A stretch of DNA of 64,000 nt from JAFDZV01 sp035549015 (GCA_035549015.1 DASZRW010000057.1:1-64000), one strand, 5' to 3'. Counted from the first letter of the stretch, positions 17,730-26,237 are shown. The notes: a model not told the origin generated them from the sequence alone. Translations and numbers: made by a program.

Positions 17730-18629
17730 ATGGCTACATGCACACTCTCCTCTGTCAATCGTTCGATAGGCGAAGGCCATCCCGTGTTTATCATCGCCGA
17801 GATCGGTATCAACCACAACGGTTCTCTCGATATCGCGAAGAAGCTTATCGACGCTGCCTCGCTGGCTGGCTGCGATGCCGTAAAGTTTCAGAAGCGTACA
17901 CCGGAGCTCTGCGTGCCGCTCGATCAGTGGCACATCGAGCGTGATACGCCGTGGGGACGCATGACCTACATCGACTATCGGCGGAAGGTGGAGTTCGGAG
18001 TTGACGAGTACGTGGAGATCGACAGCTATTGCCGCTCCAAGGGAATTCTCTGGACCGCCTCCTGCTGGGACGAGGGATCGGTTGCATTCATGGAGGCGTT
18101 CAACCCTCCCTTCTACAAGGCCGCATCGGCATCGCTCACGGACATGCCGCTGCTGGAAGCCATGAAGCAGACCGGCCGGCCGCTGATCATCTCCACGGGA
18201 ATGTCCACGATGCAGGAGATCGACTCGGCCGTGGCCGCGATCGGCGACGAGGATCTGCTGATTGCGCATGCAACGTCCACGTATCCCTGCCCTCCGCAGG
18301 AATTGAATCTGAAGATGATCGAGACGCTCCGCACGCGCTTCCCGGAGAACCCGATCGGCTATTCCGGCCACGAGACCGGTCTCGCCACGACCTGGGCGGC
18401 CGTTGCGCTCGGCGCCACGTTCATCGAACGGCACATCACGCTGGACCGCGCGATGTGGGGAAGCGATCAGGCTGCATCGGTTGAGCCGGGCGGGCTGTAC
18501 CGCCTCGTCTCGAATGTCCGCGATATCGAGAAGGCGCTCGGCAACGGCATCAAGTGTGTGTACGAGAGCGAGCTTGGGCCGCGCAAGAAGCTGCGCCGCG
18601 CAGGCATCAGCGAACGGGTAGCATCATAA
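17730..18629 (+). CDS. NeuB/SpsE-family ulosonic acid synthase, barrel domain only
   Basis: NeuB enzymes condense phosphoenolpyruvate with an aldose to make 3-deoxy-ulosonic acids such as sialic acid. The TIM-barrel signatures are present: FIIAEIGINHNGSLDIAKKL, CDAVKFQKR, KAASASLTDMPLLE, ISTGMSTMQEI, HATSTYPCP, IGYSGHETGL and FIERHITLDRAMWGSDQAAS. At 299 residues it stops right after the barrel (LGPRKKLRRAG) and lacks the C-terminal SAF lid that canonical NeuB has. The start at 17730 gives MATCTLSSVNR; earlier in-frame ATGs lie at 17703 and 17646. Confidence 0.87.
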   Translation: MATCTLSSVNRSIGEGHPVFIIAEIGINHNGSLDIAKKLIDAASLAGCDAVKFQKRTPELCVPLDQWHIERDTPWGRMTYIDYRRKVEFGVDEYVEIDSYCRSKGILWTASCWDEGSVAFMEAFNPPFYKAASASLTDMPLLEAMKQTGRPLIISTGMSTMQEIDSAVAAIGDEDLLIAHATSTYPCPPQELNLKMIETLRTRFPENPIGYSGHETGLATTWAAVALGATFIERHITLDRAMWGSDQAASVEPGGLYRLVSNVRDIEKALGNGIKCVYESELGPRKKLRRAGISERVAS

Positions 18630-18634
18630 ACTCC

Positions 18635-19483
18635 ATGCCTATCGCGATCCTCTCACCGCTGGTAGTGACGGGCTGCGCGCTCATCATCATCATGCTCGAA
18701 CGGCTGTTCCCGTACGATCGGGGACAGCCGTTTCTCCGCGACGGGCTGTTCGGCGATCTGGTGCTCTACTCGATCGTCCAGAGCTATGTGCTGGCCTACG
18801 TCATCTTCGGCATCGCGCACGGACTGGATCACCTTACCGGCCTCAGCACCCACGGCATCATCTCCGGCTGGCCGATCCCTCTGCAGCTTCTCCTTTCGCT
18901 CGTAACGCACGATCTCTACATCTACTGGTTCCACCGGCTGCAGCATCGCGTTCCCGCACTGTGGCGGATCCACGAGGCACATCACTCCACGACGGATGTG
19001 GACTGGCTTTCCGGGTCGCGCTCGCACGCGCTGGAGATCCTGATCAATCAGACCATCGAGTTCACGCCGCTGATCCTGCTGGGCGCGCATCCGGACGTGC
19101 TCCTCTACAAGGGAATGGTGGATGCGGTCTGGGGCATGTATATCCATTCCAACATCGATGTCCGCAGCGGACGCCTGCAGCATGTGATCAACGGGCCGGA
19201 GATGCACCGCTGGCATCACGCCGTTGACGAGGACGCGCACAACAGAAACTTCTCCACGAAGTTTGCCGTCTGGGATTGGATGTTCGGCACGGCCTATCTT
19301 CCAACAGGACGGAAACCGCGCGAGTACGGCCTTGGAGAGGAATCGTTCCCGCACGGATACCTCCGCCAGCTTGCCTTCGCATTCCGGCGGGGCAAGGCAA
19401 CGGCTGCGCAGCCGGACCTTGAAGAGCCTGCATCCGCTGAAGCTTCGGCTGCGGCCGTCGATGCCTGCCACAACCTCCCGTAG
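18635..19483 (+). CDS. Sterol desaturase / fatty acid hydroxylase family membrane protein
   Basis: This 282-residue membrane protein starts 6 bp after the NeuB-like gene. It has several hydrophobic segments (SPLVVTGCALIIIML, VLYSIVQSYVLAYVIFGIA) and the three histidine clusters of the di-iron hydroxylase superfamily: HDLYIYWFHRLQHR, HEAHHST and HRWHHAVDEDAHN. Family members hydroxylate or desaturate lipids, or cleave ether lipids. As the last gene of the sugar operon it may modify the lipid carrier or membrane anchor of the glycan, which is inference. Confidence 0.87.
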   Translation: MPIAILSPLVVTGCALIIIMLERLFPYDRGQPFLRDGLFGDLVLYSIVQSYVLAYVIFGIAHGLDHLTGLSTHGIISGWPIPLQLLLSLVTHDLYIYWFHRLQHRVPALWRIHEAHHSTTDVDWLSGSRSHALEILINQTIEFTPLILLGAHPDVLLYKGMVDAVWGMYIHSNIDVRSGRLQHVINGPEMHRWHHAVDEDAHNRNFSTKFAVWDWMFGTAYLPTGRKPREYGLGEESFPHGYLRQLAFAFRRGKATAAQPDLEEPASAEASAAAVDACHNLP

Positions 19484-19672
19484 ATCTCTGCAGAGTTGAA
19501 CGGCGGCGGTGGAGCGCGTCGAACCGGAACGGATGCATCGAGCGGGCCGGGTTGCCGCCCCCGCGTTCAACGACGCGCCGGCACACCGGCCTCGTTGGCC
19601 AGCAGCCGGCGTGTGACGTACCAACGTTCCGGGCAGGCTCTCGGATCGCGGCCTTCCGGAGAGCGCATAAAA

Positions 19673-19709
19673 AAAACCGGACCGTGTTTGGCGCCACGAT
19701 CCGGTTTTA
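19673..19709 (-). terminator. Rho-independent terminator, usable in both directions
   Basis: The stem AAAACCGGA / TCCGGTTTT is extended by CGTG/CACG around a GC-rich loop. On the minus strand it is followed by eight T residues (complement of A at 19669-19676). On the plus strand only four T follow. It can end transcripts coming from the PIG-L gene side and probably also those of the sugar cluster. Confidence 0.65.
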
Positions 19710-20310
19710 CTAAGCAGATGCCGCTTTCCCCCACAAGACCTCGGCATCCGCGCAATTGCGTGCGAGATGGACGCACGACATTGGAGTACCGGGCCGCCGT
19801 GAATACCAGATGTCAGGCATTCACGCCAGGCCCGGCTCACCCCTGCCGATAACTCTCCCTAGTTCAGTCCCGGCAGGTGATTGTGTAGCAGATGCCAACC
19901 GCATCATTACCGCCTGTCCCCATACGACAGCGGTAATCGTAGAACATCAATGGTTCTCTCCGGCCAGCGTCTGCGCTCGATTCGCATTATGAGCCACCAC
20001 ATCCCCTGAAACGACCGGCACCAACGCCCGGCTGTCATTCTGGATGGCAAAATGCAGTGTCAATCCATGAGGTATACGTATGCACTAGCAAGCTATACGT
20101 TGCCGGCCCCTGTATCAATCACATGAAAGTGTGATATCCGTGGAGGTGATACGAATAAGTGATCCGAATGAACTGAAATGCCGGGAGAATTATACTAAAG
20201 CTTGTGGGTGGACTGTGGTCGTGAATCGTTTTTCGCTTGCCGGCAGTGAAGTGTTCCGGACGTATCGTATCGCGACGGGATACGATGCTCGATGAACCGT
20301 TGGCTGTGGA

Positions 20311-20366
20311 GGCGTTCCCCTTTGCGCTCTCTGCGGTGGGCTACCGCAAAGGACGCAAAGGGGCGC
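20311..20366. repeat. Long imperfect palindrome with CCCCTTTGCG / CGCAAAGGGG arms
   Basis: GGCG-CCCCTTTGCG and inner GCGGT pair with ACCGC, CGCAAAGGGG and CGCC around GGGCT, with small internal loops. The core phrase (CTTTGCG...CTGCGGT...ACCGCAAAGGACGCAAAG) resembles a palindromic intergenic repeat found in many environmental genomes, where it yields spurious frames reading like FLCVLCG. Here the reverse frame reads APLCVLCGSPPQRAQRG. Confidence 0.55.
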
Positions 20367-20424
20367 CAAGAAACATCCCCGATGCAATACCGGACCGAGA
20401 CACCGGCGGCTCCCCGTTGCGACT

Positions 20425-21375
20425 TCAATTATACGTCTTCGGCACGTAACGGATCACCTTCAGCTTCTCGAAGAGCTGACGCGTTGCATCCATGCGCGCA
20501 GGGTTGTTGATATCGAACCACCAGAAGTTCTCGTAGTCGCCAAGGTTCATCAGCATCTGCATCGTCCCCTGCGACTTGTGTTCGGCGATCTCCCAGTTGA
20601 CGATGATACGATAGTCCAGCGCATTCTTCCAGCCGAACTTCGTGGTGCGATCGAAGGTGAAGGCGCGCGAACCGGCGTTCACCGAGGTGATGGGATAGTT
20701 GGCCAGGCCGGTGAAGTGAAGCTGTGCCGTGTCCTTCTGCGACGACACCGATCCTCCCAGCACAACGGGACGGCGCTCCAGCGGAATGGCCTTCGCCGTC
20801 TCCAGCGCCATGATGGTTGCTCCCTTGTGATGACCGTGCGTATCCGGCGTCGGGAGCAGGCAGAGGATGTAGTTGTAGTTCCCCCTGGCCACGATCTCGG
20901 CCAGCCTCTTCCGGATCTGCGGAACATCCCACACGTATTGCAGCACGGAGTCCACATTCTGCGTGTAGCGATGATCCAGTTGATCCAGGAAGAAGAAGTT
21001 GCGGATGCCGATGATCCTCCCCGCCGACATCAATTCACGCTTGCGGATCCATGGAAGGTTCTCGCGCCCCACCTTCTCGTCGGTCAGCTCAAGATTGTAG
21101 TACTGCTCGGCGAGCGTGGAATACTTGTATCCCCCCTCTCCGTTGGTGATCAGCGCAAGATCGACACTCCCTCCAAGGTCGTGCGTGATCTTGTAGACCG
21201 TTGCGGAGAAGCCGGACTCATCATCCGGATGGGCGATCACGATCAGCACCTTCAGATTGGTATCCGGAGGAACAGGCGCCGGCATCTGCGCGTGCAGCGC
21301 GCCCGACGAGAAGAGCATGACCGCGGTGAGGGTGATCGACGTGATTCCGAGTGCAAGTGTAGCACGTACTCTCAT
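20425..21375 (-). CDS. Secreted PIG-L (LmbE-like) family deacetylase
   Basis: The 316-residue protein starts with a signal peptide (LALGITSITLTAVMLFSSGALHAQ). It carries the zinc motif IVIAHPDDESGFSATVYK (HPDDE) of LmbE/PIG-L enzymes, which deacetylate N-acetyl sugars. The distal metal motif is LLPTPDTHGHHKGATIMAL (HxxH type). It lies 940 bp from the sugar cluster on the opposite strand, so a link is possible but not shown. The ATG at 21375 begins a clean signal peptide. Confidence 0.88.
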   Translation of the reverse strand: MRVRATLALGITSITLTAVMLFSSGALHAQMPAPVPPDTNLKVLIVIAHPDDESGFSATVYKITHDLGGSVDLALITNGEGGYKYSTLAEQYYNLELTDEKVGRENLPWIRKRELMSAGRIIGIRNFFFLDQLDHRYTQNVDSVLQYVWDVPQIRKRLAEIVARGNYNYILCLLPTPDTHGHHKGATIMALETAKAIPLERRPVVLGGSVSSQKDTAQLHFTGLANYPITSVNAGSRAFTFDRTTKFGWKNALDYRIIVNWEIAEHKSQGTMQMLMNLGDYENFWWFDINNPARMDATRQLFEKLKVIRYVPKTYN

Positions 21376-21711
21376 GGTTGTAGAGGGTATTCTGTGAGGA
21401 ACATGTGAGGCATGCAATGCATCATCCCGGCCGGAAGTCCCGGTGCCCCAATGAACTGTATGTGCGAGTTCGCAGGGATTGGGCAGAGCGTCCGGCCGTG
21501 CCGGAGATGGCCCCGCAGCGCGGGCACCCGTCTGCAGCAGACGCCATGCAGCTTCCGGCAGCAGGCACCGGCGTTGATGCCACATGGTGTGTATCGTGAT
21601 CCCCGCGGCTTTCCGGAGAGTGATCGCGTTGAACGCTGATTGCGATACCGCCCATCCGCGTCCGGTGCATCCGCCGGCGATCGGTACAGGCGTTTCCGCC
21701 ACTACACTCCA
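21376..21711. other. Intergenic region between PIG-L and permease genes
   Basis: This 336-bp gap between two minus-strand genes contains no recognisable gene, repeat or strong terminator. It should hold the PIG-L gene promoter. Confidence 0.35.
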
Positions 21712-23106
21712 CTAGTCACCGCTCCCTGCCTCGATGGCGCCGACAACCGGTGCCCCGAACGGCCACTCCCGCTTGAGCCGCGTGCGAATCAGGAACACGA
21801 CCAGCCCGACACCTATCGCGATGAGAGCATAGTACATGAACTCTCCGGTTGCGTAGTAGAGCGCCGCCCAGGCCACGATGGCCAGCACGGCAGGAACGGG
21901 ATAAAGCCACATCCGGAAGGGAAGATGCACGGCCGGATTCCTGGTGCGCAGCACGATGATGCCCACGGCCTGCCCGATGAACTGTACAACGATGCGCATC
22001 GCCAGGATCGCCTTGATCACGACAGTGAGCCTTCCGAAGAAGCTGAAGACGAAGGCGATTGCGCAGATCATGACGAGCGAAACTGTTGGGAAGTGCTTCG
22101 TTGGATGAACGCGCGCGAAGATCCTGAAGAAGTTTCCGTCGAGCGCAGCCGCGTACGGAATGCGCGAATACCCCAGCACCACCGCGAAGAGCGAGGAGAC
22201 GGCGACAAGGAGGATGAGGATGGTGACGACGGTTGCCGCCGCAGGGCCGTAGACCATCTCCATGAAGATGCTGACCGGATAGTTCGCGTTCGAAGCGCTC
22301 ATCTGCGAGAGCGTCTGCCACGGTACCACACCGTACACGCTCAGGTTCATGGCGATGTAGAGCACGGCGATGCCGGCAACGGAGATGAACATGCTGCGCG
22401 GGATCAGCTTCTCCGGCTTGCGTACCTCGGCTCCGAGATGGCAGACGTTATAGTATCCCAGGTAGCTGTACACCGTCTTCAGGCATCCGGCGCCGAGCCC
22501 GGCAAAGAAGGAGGTCGAGAGATCCCATCCCCCTTCGGGATAGCCGAATGCAAGGCCGGCATTGAAGTGCGTGAAGCCTCCCCAGATGATCCAGAGTATC
22601 GTGGCGATCACGCAGATCCCGAGGCCGACGGAGATCTTCCCGAGCGTGCCGATTCCCCGGTAGAGCACTGCGAGCAGCGCAACCACCAGCCCCGCGGCGA
22701 TCATGTGCCTCCCCTCATCCGGCAGCGGCGAGCCGGCAACCCTGATCCAGAGATAGCTGAAGTACTCCGAGAAGCCGATCGCGCCCGATGCCACAACCAG
22801 CGGCGCCTGTATCATTGTCTGCCAGATAAAGAGAAAGGACATCATCCTTCCCCACTTCCCCGGGCCATAGGCCTCGCGAAGGAAGACATAGCTCCCGCCG
22901 GCCCGCGGCATCGCTGCGCCAAGCTCTGACCAGACCGATGCATCGGTGAATGCCAGCAGCATCCCGACGATCCAGGCGGCAATCGCCTGTGGTCCCTTCA
23001 TCGCCTCCACAACCATGGACATGGTTACGAACGGGCCGATGCCAACCATGTCTATCATGTTCAGGGCCGTTGCCTGCACCAGTCCCAGCCTGCGTTCAAG
23101 AGCCAT
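21712..23106 (-). CDS. APC-superfamily amino acid permease
   Basis: The 464-residue integral membrane protein has about twelve hydrophobic segments. It opens with the APC signature NMIDMVGIGPFVTMSMVVEA at the unwound first helix and continues with WSELGAAMPRAGGSYVFLREAYG, which is highly characteristic. It most likely imports an amino acid with a proton or exchanges amino acids. The substrate is not apparent and no catabolic gene is adjacent. Confidence 0.9.
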   Translation of the reverse strand: MALERRLGLVQATALNMIDMVGIGPFVTMSMVVEAMKGPQAIAAWIVGMLLAFTDASVWSELGAAMPRAGGSYVFLREAYGPGKWGRMMSFLFIWQTMIQAPLVVASGAIGFSEYFSYLWIRVAGSPLPDEGRHMIAAGLVVALLAVLYRGIGTLGKISVGLGICVIATILWIIWGGFTHFNAGLAFGYPEGGWDLSTSFFAGLGAGCLKTVYSYLGYYNVCHLGAEVRKPEKLIPRSMFISVAGIAVLYIAMNLSVYGVVPWQTLSQMSASNANYPVSIFMEMVYGPAAATVVTILILLVAVSSLFAVVLGYSRIPYAAALDGNFFRIFARVHPTKHFPTVSLVMICAIAFVFSFFGRLTVVIKAILAMRIVVQFIGQAVGIIVLRTRNPAVHLPFRMWLYPVPAVLAIVAWAALYYATGEFMYYALIAIGVGLVVFLIRTRLKREWPFGAPVVGAIEAGSGD

Positions 23107-23199
23107 TCACGGTAGGTTTGTCGTTGAGAGAAGATCAAGGTCCGTACAGTCCTCCGGTCACGCGGCCGCTTCGTTCCGAATGCACAGCGTACCGGTGCC

Positions 23200-23547
23200 T
23201 CACCCCATTCGCCGTTTCACTCCCGCGGGAAGCCTGGCATAGACCATGTCGTACGATGCGCGGATCAGATCGCGCAGTTCACGCGGCTTGAGCGCGTTCA
23301 TGTTCCGGATGGAGATCCACCTGTATTGCGCGAGGTAGGCGGCCGGCTCTATCCCCTCACGCTCGGTCAGCTCCGCGAACGTTTCCGGATCGCACTTGAT
23401 GCTCAGCGAACGGATCTCCGCCGGCTCCAGATTCGTCACCGCGAACATCTTGTCTGCAACGCAGAAGAGGAGATCGTTCCCCCACTGCACGCGCTCGGTG
23501 GCATGGGGAAACGACAGACAGTACTCGCGCAATGTTTCCTTGTCCAT
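23200..23547 (-). CDS. MmcQ/YjbR family protein
   Basis: The 115-residue protein matches the MmcQ/YjbR family: LREYCLSFPHATERVQWGND, LLFCVADKMFAVTN, SIKCDPETFAELTEREGI, then WISIRNMNALKPRELRDLIR and SYDMVYARLP. The fold resembles the DNA-binding part of CyaY-like proteins and no enzymatic role is established. The start at 23547 is fixed by GAGGAGGACTG just before the ATG. It lies upstream of the permease gene on the same strand. Confidence 0.88.
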   Translation of the reverse strand: MDKETLREYCLSFPHATERVQWGNDLLFCVADKMFAVTNLEPAEIRSLSIKCDPETFAELTEREGIEPAAYLAQYRWISIRNMNALKPRELRDLIRASYDMVYARLPAGVKRRMG

Positions 23548-23733
23548 CAGTCCTCCTCGATCGAGAGTGAAGCCATTGCAGGCAGATTCAGGTATCGCCC
23601 CGAAACTGAGCGGTCCCCTGGCAGGGAGCGCCTCCGGCCGGCCATGCTTCGAGACCCGGCACGTGATTCGAGACCCCGCGGATGCTTCGGGCGGCCGCTC
23701 TATCGCACTGCGATACATCGGCCGGCGGGCCAC

Positions 23734-24228
23734 CTACAGCCGGACGTCCGTGGCGCCGATGAAGGTCCGGACGATCTGCTCGAGGCCGTTGCGGTCGTCA
23801 TCATCGAAGCGGCCGGGCATCGGGCTGTCCAGATCGAGCACCCCCACCAGCCGTCCCGATGCGGTGATCGGCACAACGATCTCCGAACGCGACGCCGCAT
23901 CGCAGGCGATATGCCCCGGGAAGGCCCGCACATCCGGCACCACAACGGTCTCGCGGCGATCGGCCGCCGTTCCGCAGACGCCGCGCCCCATGGCGATCCT
24001 GACGCATGCCGGCCTCCCCTGGAACGGGCCCAGTACAAGCTCGCCGTCGCGCAGAATATAGAAGCCGCACCAGTTCAGGTCGGGAAGGGTATGAAACAGA
24101 AGCGAGGAGATGTTGGCGGCGTTGGCGATGAAGTCCCGCTCGCCTTCCAGCAGCGACGCCGCGATCGGATACAGCGCCGCATAGGTCTCCGGCTTCGTTG
24201 CAGCCGGGGGGATATCGAGTACGAACAT
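23734..24228 (-). CDS. msrC: Free methionine-R-sulfoxide reductase (GAF domain)
   Basis: This 164-residue GAF-domain enzyme reduces free methionine-R-sulfoxide using thioredoxin. The signature cysteines are present: ACVRIAMGRGVCGTAA and FPGHIACDAASRSEIVVPI, matching the fRMsr family closely, and NWCGFYILRDGELVLGPFQG fits the N-terminal part. It follows the YheT-like hydrolase gene by 23 bp on the same strand, so the two are likely cotranscribed. Confidence 0.93.
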   Translation of the reverse strand: MFVLDIPPAATKPETYAALYPIAASLLEGERDFIANAANISSLLFHTLPDLNWCGFYILRDGELVLGPFQGRPACVRIAMGRGVCGTAADRRETVVVPDVRAFPGHIACDAASRSEIVVPITASGRLVGVLDLDSPMPGRFDDDDRNGLEQIVRTFIGATDVRL

Positions 24229-24251
24229 GCTTCCAATGGGCTATGCGTGAT

Positions 24252-25250
24252 CTATGCAGCCTCCAGGAACTGGAGCGCCCGCCGCTCGGACCAGTAGACC
24301 CGTTCGGCGTTGAAGGAAACGAACCCCACATGCCCGCCGGAGCGCGGCATCTCGAGCGTGATGTTCGGATTGGCCTCCGCCTCGGCAACCGGATAGCAGC
24401 GCCCGGCGAGGTAGGGATCGTTCAATGCATTGACGATGAGCGTGGGGACGTTGATCTCCGCCAGATAGTTTGCGCTGCTGGATCGTTCCCAGTAATCGGC
24501 CGCGTCGCGGAAACCGTGGAGCGGCGCCGTGTAGAGATTGTCGAACTGATGGAACGTGCGCACGGTGGCGAGCGGCTCCAGGTTCAGCATGCCGGGGAAG
24601 CGTACCGCCTTCTCGCGCAGCTTCTCGGAGAGGGAGACGATGAAGCGATGCATGTAGATGCGATTCTGAATGAGCGCCAGCCGGTCAGCGCTTGCCCGAA
24701 GATCGCACGGCACCGAGAATCCAACGACGGCGGCAATGCGCGGGTCGATCGTCCGCCCCCGCTCTCCCGCATACTTCAGGACCAGGTTCCCCCCCAGGCT
24801 GAACCCGATCAACGCCACGCGGCCGTGCCGGCGGGGCTCCGTTGCATGTCGCACTACGACATCCAGATCCTCCGTGGCACCGCTGTGGTAGGAACGCAGA
24901 AGCCGGTTCGGCTCGCCGCCGCAGCCACGATAGTTCCAGGCAAGCACATCCCACCCCGCAGCGTGCAGAACATGCGCCATCCCGCTGTTGTAGGGCCGGG
25001 TGGAATTTCCCTCCAGGCCATGGCACAGAACAGCAAGCCGCTCCCCGCCGTTCTCCCCGGCTGCAGGGGCGGCTGCATCAGGGCTCCGCTCCAGCCAGTC
25101 CAGATCCAGGAAGTCGCCATCGGGCGTGTCGATACGCTCGCGACGATAGGGTGGAATCGCAGGCGAACGAAAGAGCGCTGGATAGATCGTCTGCGGATGT
25201 CCTCCTGAAAGAAGACAGGGCGGAGAGTAGGTGGAACTCTGAATCGGCAT
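24252..25250 (-). CDS. YheT-family alpha/beta hydrolase
   Basis: The 332-residue protein matches the YheT/ABHD1-3 family. It begins near GGHPQTIYPALFR, has LAVLCHGLEGNSTRPYNSG at the oxyanion region, WNYRGCGGE, the nucleophile elbow LIGFSLGGNLVLKYAGE (Ser in GFSLGG), Asp in VNALNDPYL and His in RSGGHVGFV. The natural substrate is unknown; relatives act as esterases or lipases. A TATGTTTG box ends 5 bp before the ATG at 25250, so the mRNA may be leaderless. Confidence 0.9.
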   Translation of the reverse strand: MPIQSSTYSPPCLLSGGHPQTIYPALFRSPAIPPYRRERIDTPDGDFLDLDWLERSPDAAAPAAGENGGERLAVLCHGLEGNSTRPYNSGMAHVLHAAGWDVLAWNYRGCGGEPNRLLRSYHSGATEDLDVVVRHATEPRRHGRVALIGFSLGGNLVLKYAGERGRTIDPRIAAVVGFSVPCDLRASADRLALIQNRIYMHRFIVSLSEKLREKAVRFPGMLNLEPLATVRTFHQFDNLYTAPLHGFRDAADYWERSSSANYLAEINVPTLIVNALNDPYLAGRCYPVAEAEANPNITLEMPRSGGHVGFVSFNAERVYWSERRALQFLEAA

Positions 25251-25254
25251 CGCC

Positions 25255-25262
25255 CAAACATA
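25255..25262 (-). promoter_or_regulatory. Candidate -7 box TATGTTTG for the yheT-like/msrC genes
   Basis: The minus strand reads TATGTTTG, a perfect TAnnTTTG. It ends five bases before the ATG, so the expected start of transcription falls on or next to the start codon. The -33 element is not clear. Confidence 0.4.
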
Positions 25263-25425
25263 CGATCCTGATCGCAATCGCCTCCACCGTACGCGCGGCA
25301 CCGGGTCCGCGGGCATGGCGATGGCCGCACCGCACTCCGGCTGCCGCAGGCCGGATCTCAGTCCCCGGCGATCTCACTATCTTCGCTCCCCGAAATCGAC
25401 AGCAGGGAGCCGTGACGGGCCAACC

Positions 25426-26181
25426 ATGATGCAGGAGAACAGATTGGAGGAGAGCTCAGAGGCGCAGCCGAGAACGATCGAGGTTCTCTATCACGACGAA
25501 CACATGGTGGCGGTGAACAAACCGAGCGGGCTGGTTGTGCACCGTTCGAAGGCCGCGCGCGATGCGGAGAACTGCCTCGGCATCGTGCGCGACGCCATTG
25601 GCCGCTGGGTGTATCCCGCACACCGGCTGGACCGCGGAACATCCGGCGTGCTGCTGTTCGCGACGGACCCGGGAACGGCGCGCCTGCTTGGAGAGGCGTT
25701 CATGAACAGGAGCGTCCGGAAGGAATACCTGGTGGTGGTTCGGGGCTGGGTACCGGAGCATGGGGAGATCGATCATCCGATCAACCTGGACGGCGATCTG
25801 GACATCGTGGACGCGCGCACCGGGTACGCGTCGATTGCGCAGACCGAGCTGCCATACGCCGTGAGCCGCTATCCAACGTCGCGCTATTCGCTGGTCCGGG
25901 CTCATCCGTTCACCGGACGAACACATCAGATCCGGCGGCACATGGCACACATCGATCATCCGGTGATCGGCGACACAACCTACGGCAAGGGCCCGCACAA
26001 CAGACTGTTCCGTGAAGTCTTCGGCATCAACCGGATGCTGCTGCATGCCTCGAGACTCTCTCTTCTCCACCCGCACACCGGCGAGCCGCTCGATATCATC
26101 GCGCCGCTCCCTGCAGACCTGCAGGAACTGTTCGTCCGGCTCGGGTGGGAAGGCGGCCTCCCCTTCACGACTGCCGGCTGA
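25426..26181 (+). CDS. truC: tRNA pseudouridine synthase C (RluA/TruC family)
   Basis: The 251-residue protein belongs to the RluA family and best fits TruC, which makes pseudouridine 65 in tRNA. It has IEVLYHDEHMVAVNKPSGLV, the catalytic Asp motif PAHRLDRGTSGVLLFA, and the C-terminal PFTGRTHQIRRHMAHIDHP with GDTTYGKGPHN, which is characteristic of TruC. The ATG at 25426 follows a TATCTTCG box (25378-25385) by 40 bp. The end of the gene runs into short tandem repeats. Confidence 0.92.
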   Translation: MMQENRLEESSEAQPRTIEVLYHDEHMVAVNKPSGLVVHRSKAARDAENCLGIVRDAIGRWVYPAHRLDRGTSGVLLFATDPGTARLLGEAFMNRSVRKEYLVVVRGWVPEHGEIDHPINLDGDLDIVDARTGYASIAQTELPYAVSRYPTSRYSLVRAHPFTGRTHQIRRHMAHIDHPVIGDTTYGKGPHNRLFREVFGINRMLLHASRLSLLHPHTGEPLDIIAPLPADLQELFVRLGWEGGLPFTTAG

Positions 26182-26237
26182 CCGGCAGGCCGGCTGACCG
26201 GCAGGCCGGCTGACCACCAGACCGGCTGTCCGGCAGG
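26171..26237 (+). repeat. Short palindromic tandem repeat over the truC stop
   Basis: The 16-bp unit GCCGGCTGACCGGCAG occurs about three and a half times with decay. Two units are exact and the later ones have changes (GACCACCAG, GGCTGTCCGGCAG). Each unit boundary forms the hairpin CTGCCGG-CTGA-CCGGCAG. The first copy overlaps the final codons and stop of truC. It is too short and too GC-rich for a CRISPR; transcript-end folding is a possible role. Confidence 0.6.

Larger units (their letters stand above)
19484..20424. other. Gene-free region after the sugar cluster
   Basis: This 940-bp stretch has no convincing coding frame. It holds a terminator-like hairpin at 19673-19709, a lower-GC segment at about 20000-20220 with a small palindrome (ATCACA-TGAAAG-TGTGAT at 20118-20135), and a long palindromic element at 20311-20366. 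It may be a decayed segment. Confidence 0.5.

Noticed and set aside
20118..20135. ATCACA-TGAAAG-TGTGAT palindrome considered as a CRP site
   Set aside because: The half-sites point the wrong way (TCACA-N6-TGTGA instead of TGTGA-N6-TCACA) and no gene starts nearby.
20190..20449. Short overlapping frames around the palindrome (reading APLCVLCG and similar)
   Set aside because: They are the well-known spurious translations of this palindromic repeat, not genes.
26171..26237. Tandem repeats considered as a CRISPR array
   Set aside because: Units are contiguous with no spacers, only 16 bp long, and no cas gene is in the window.
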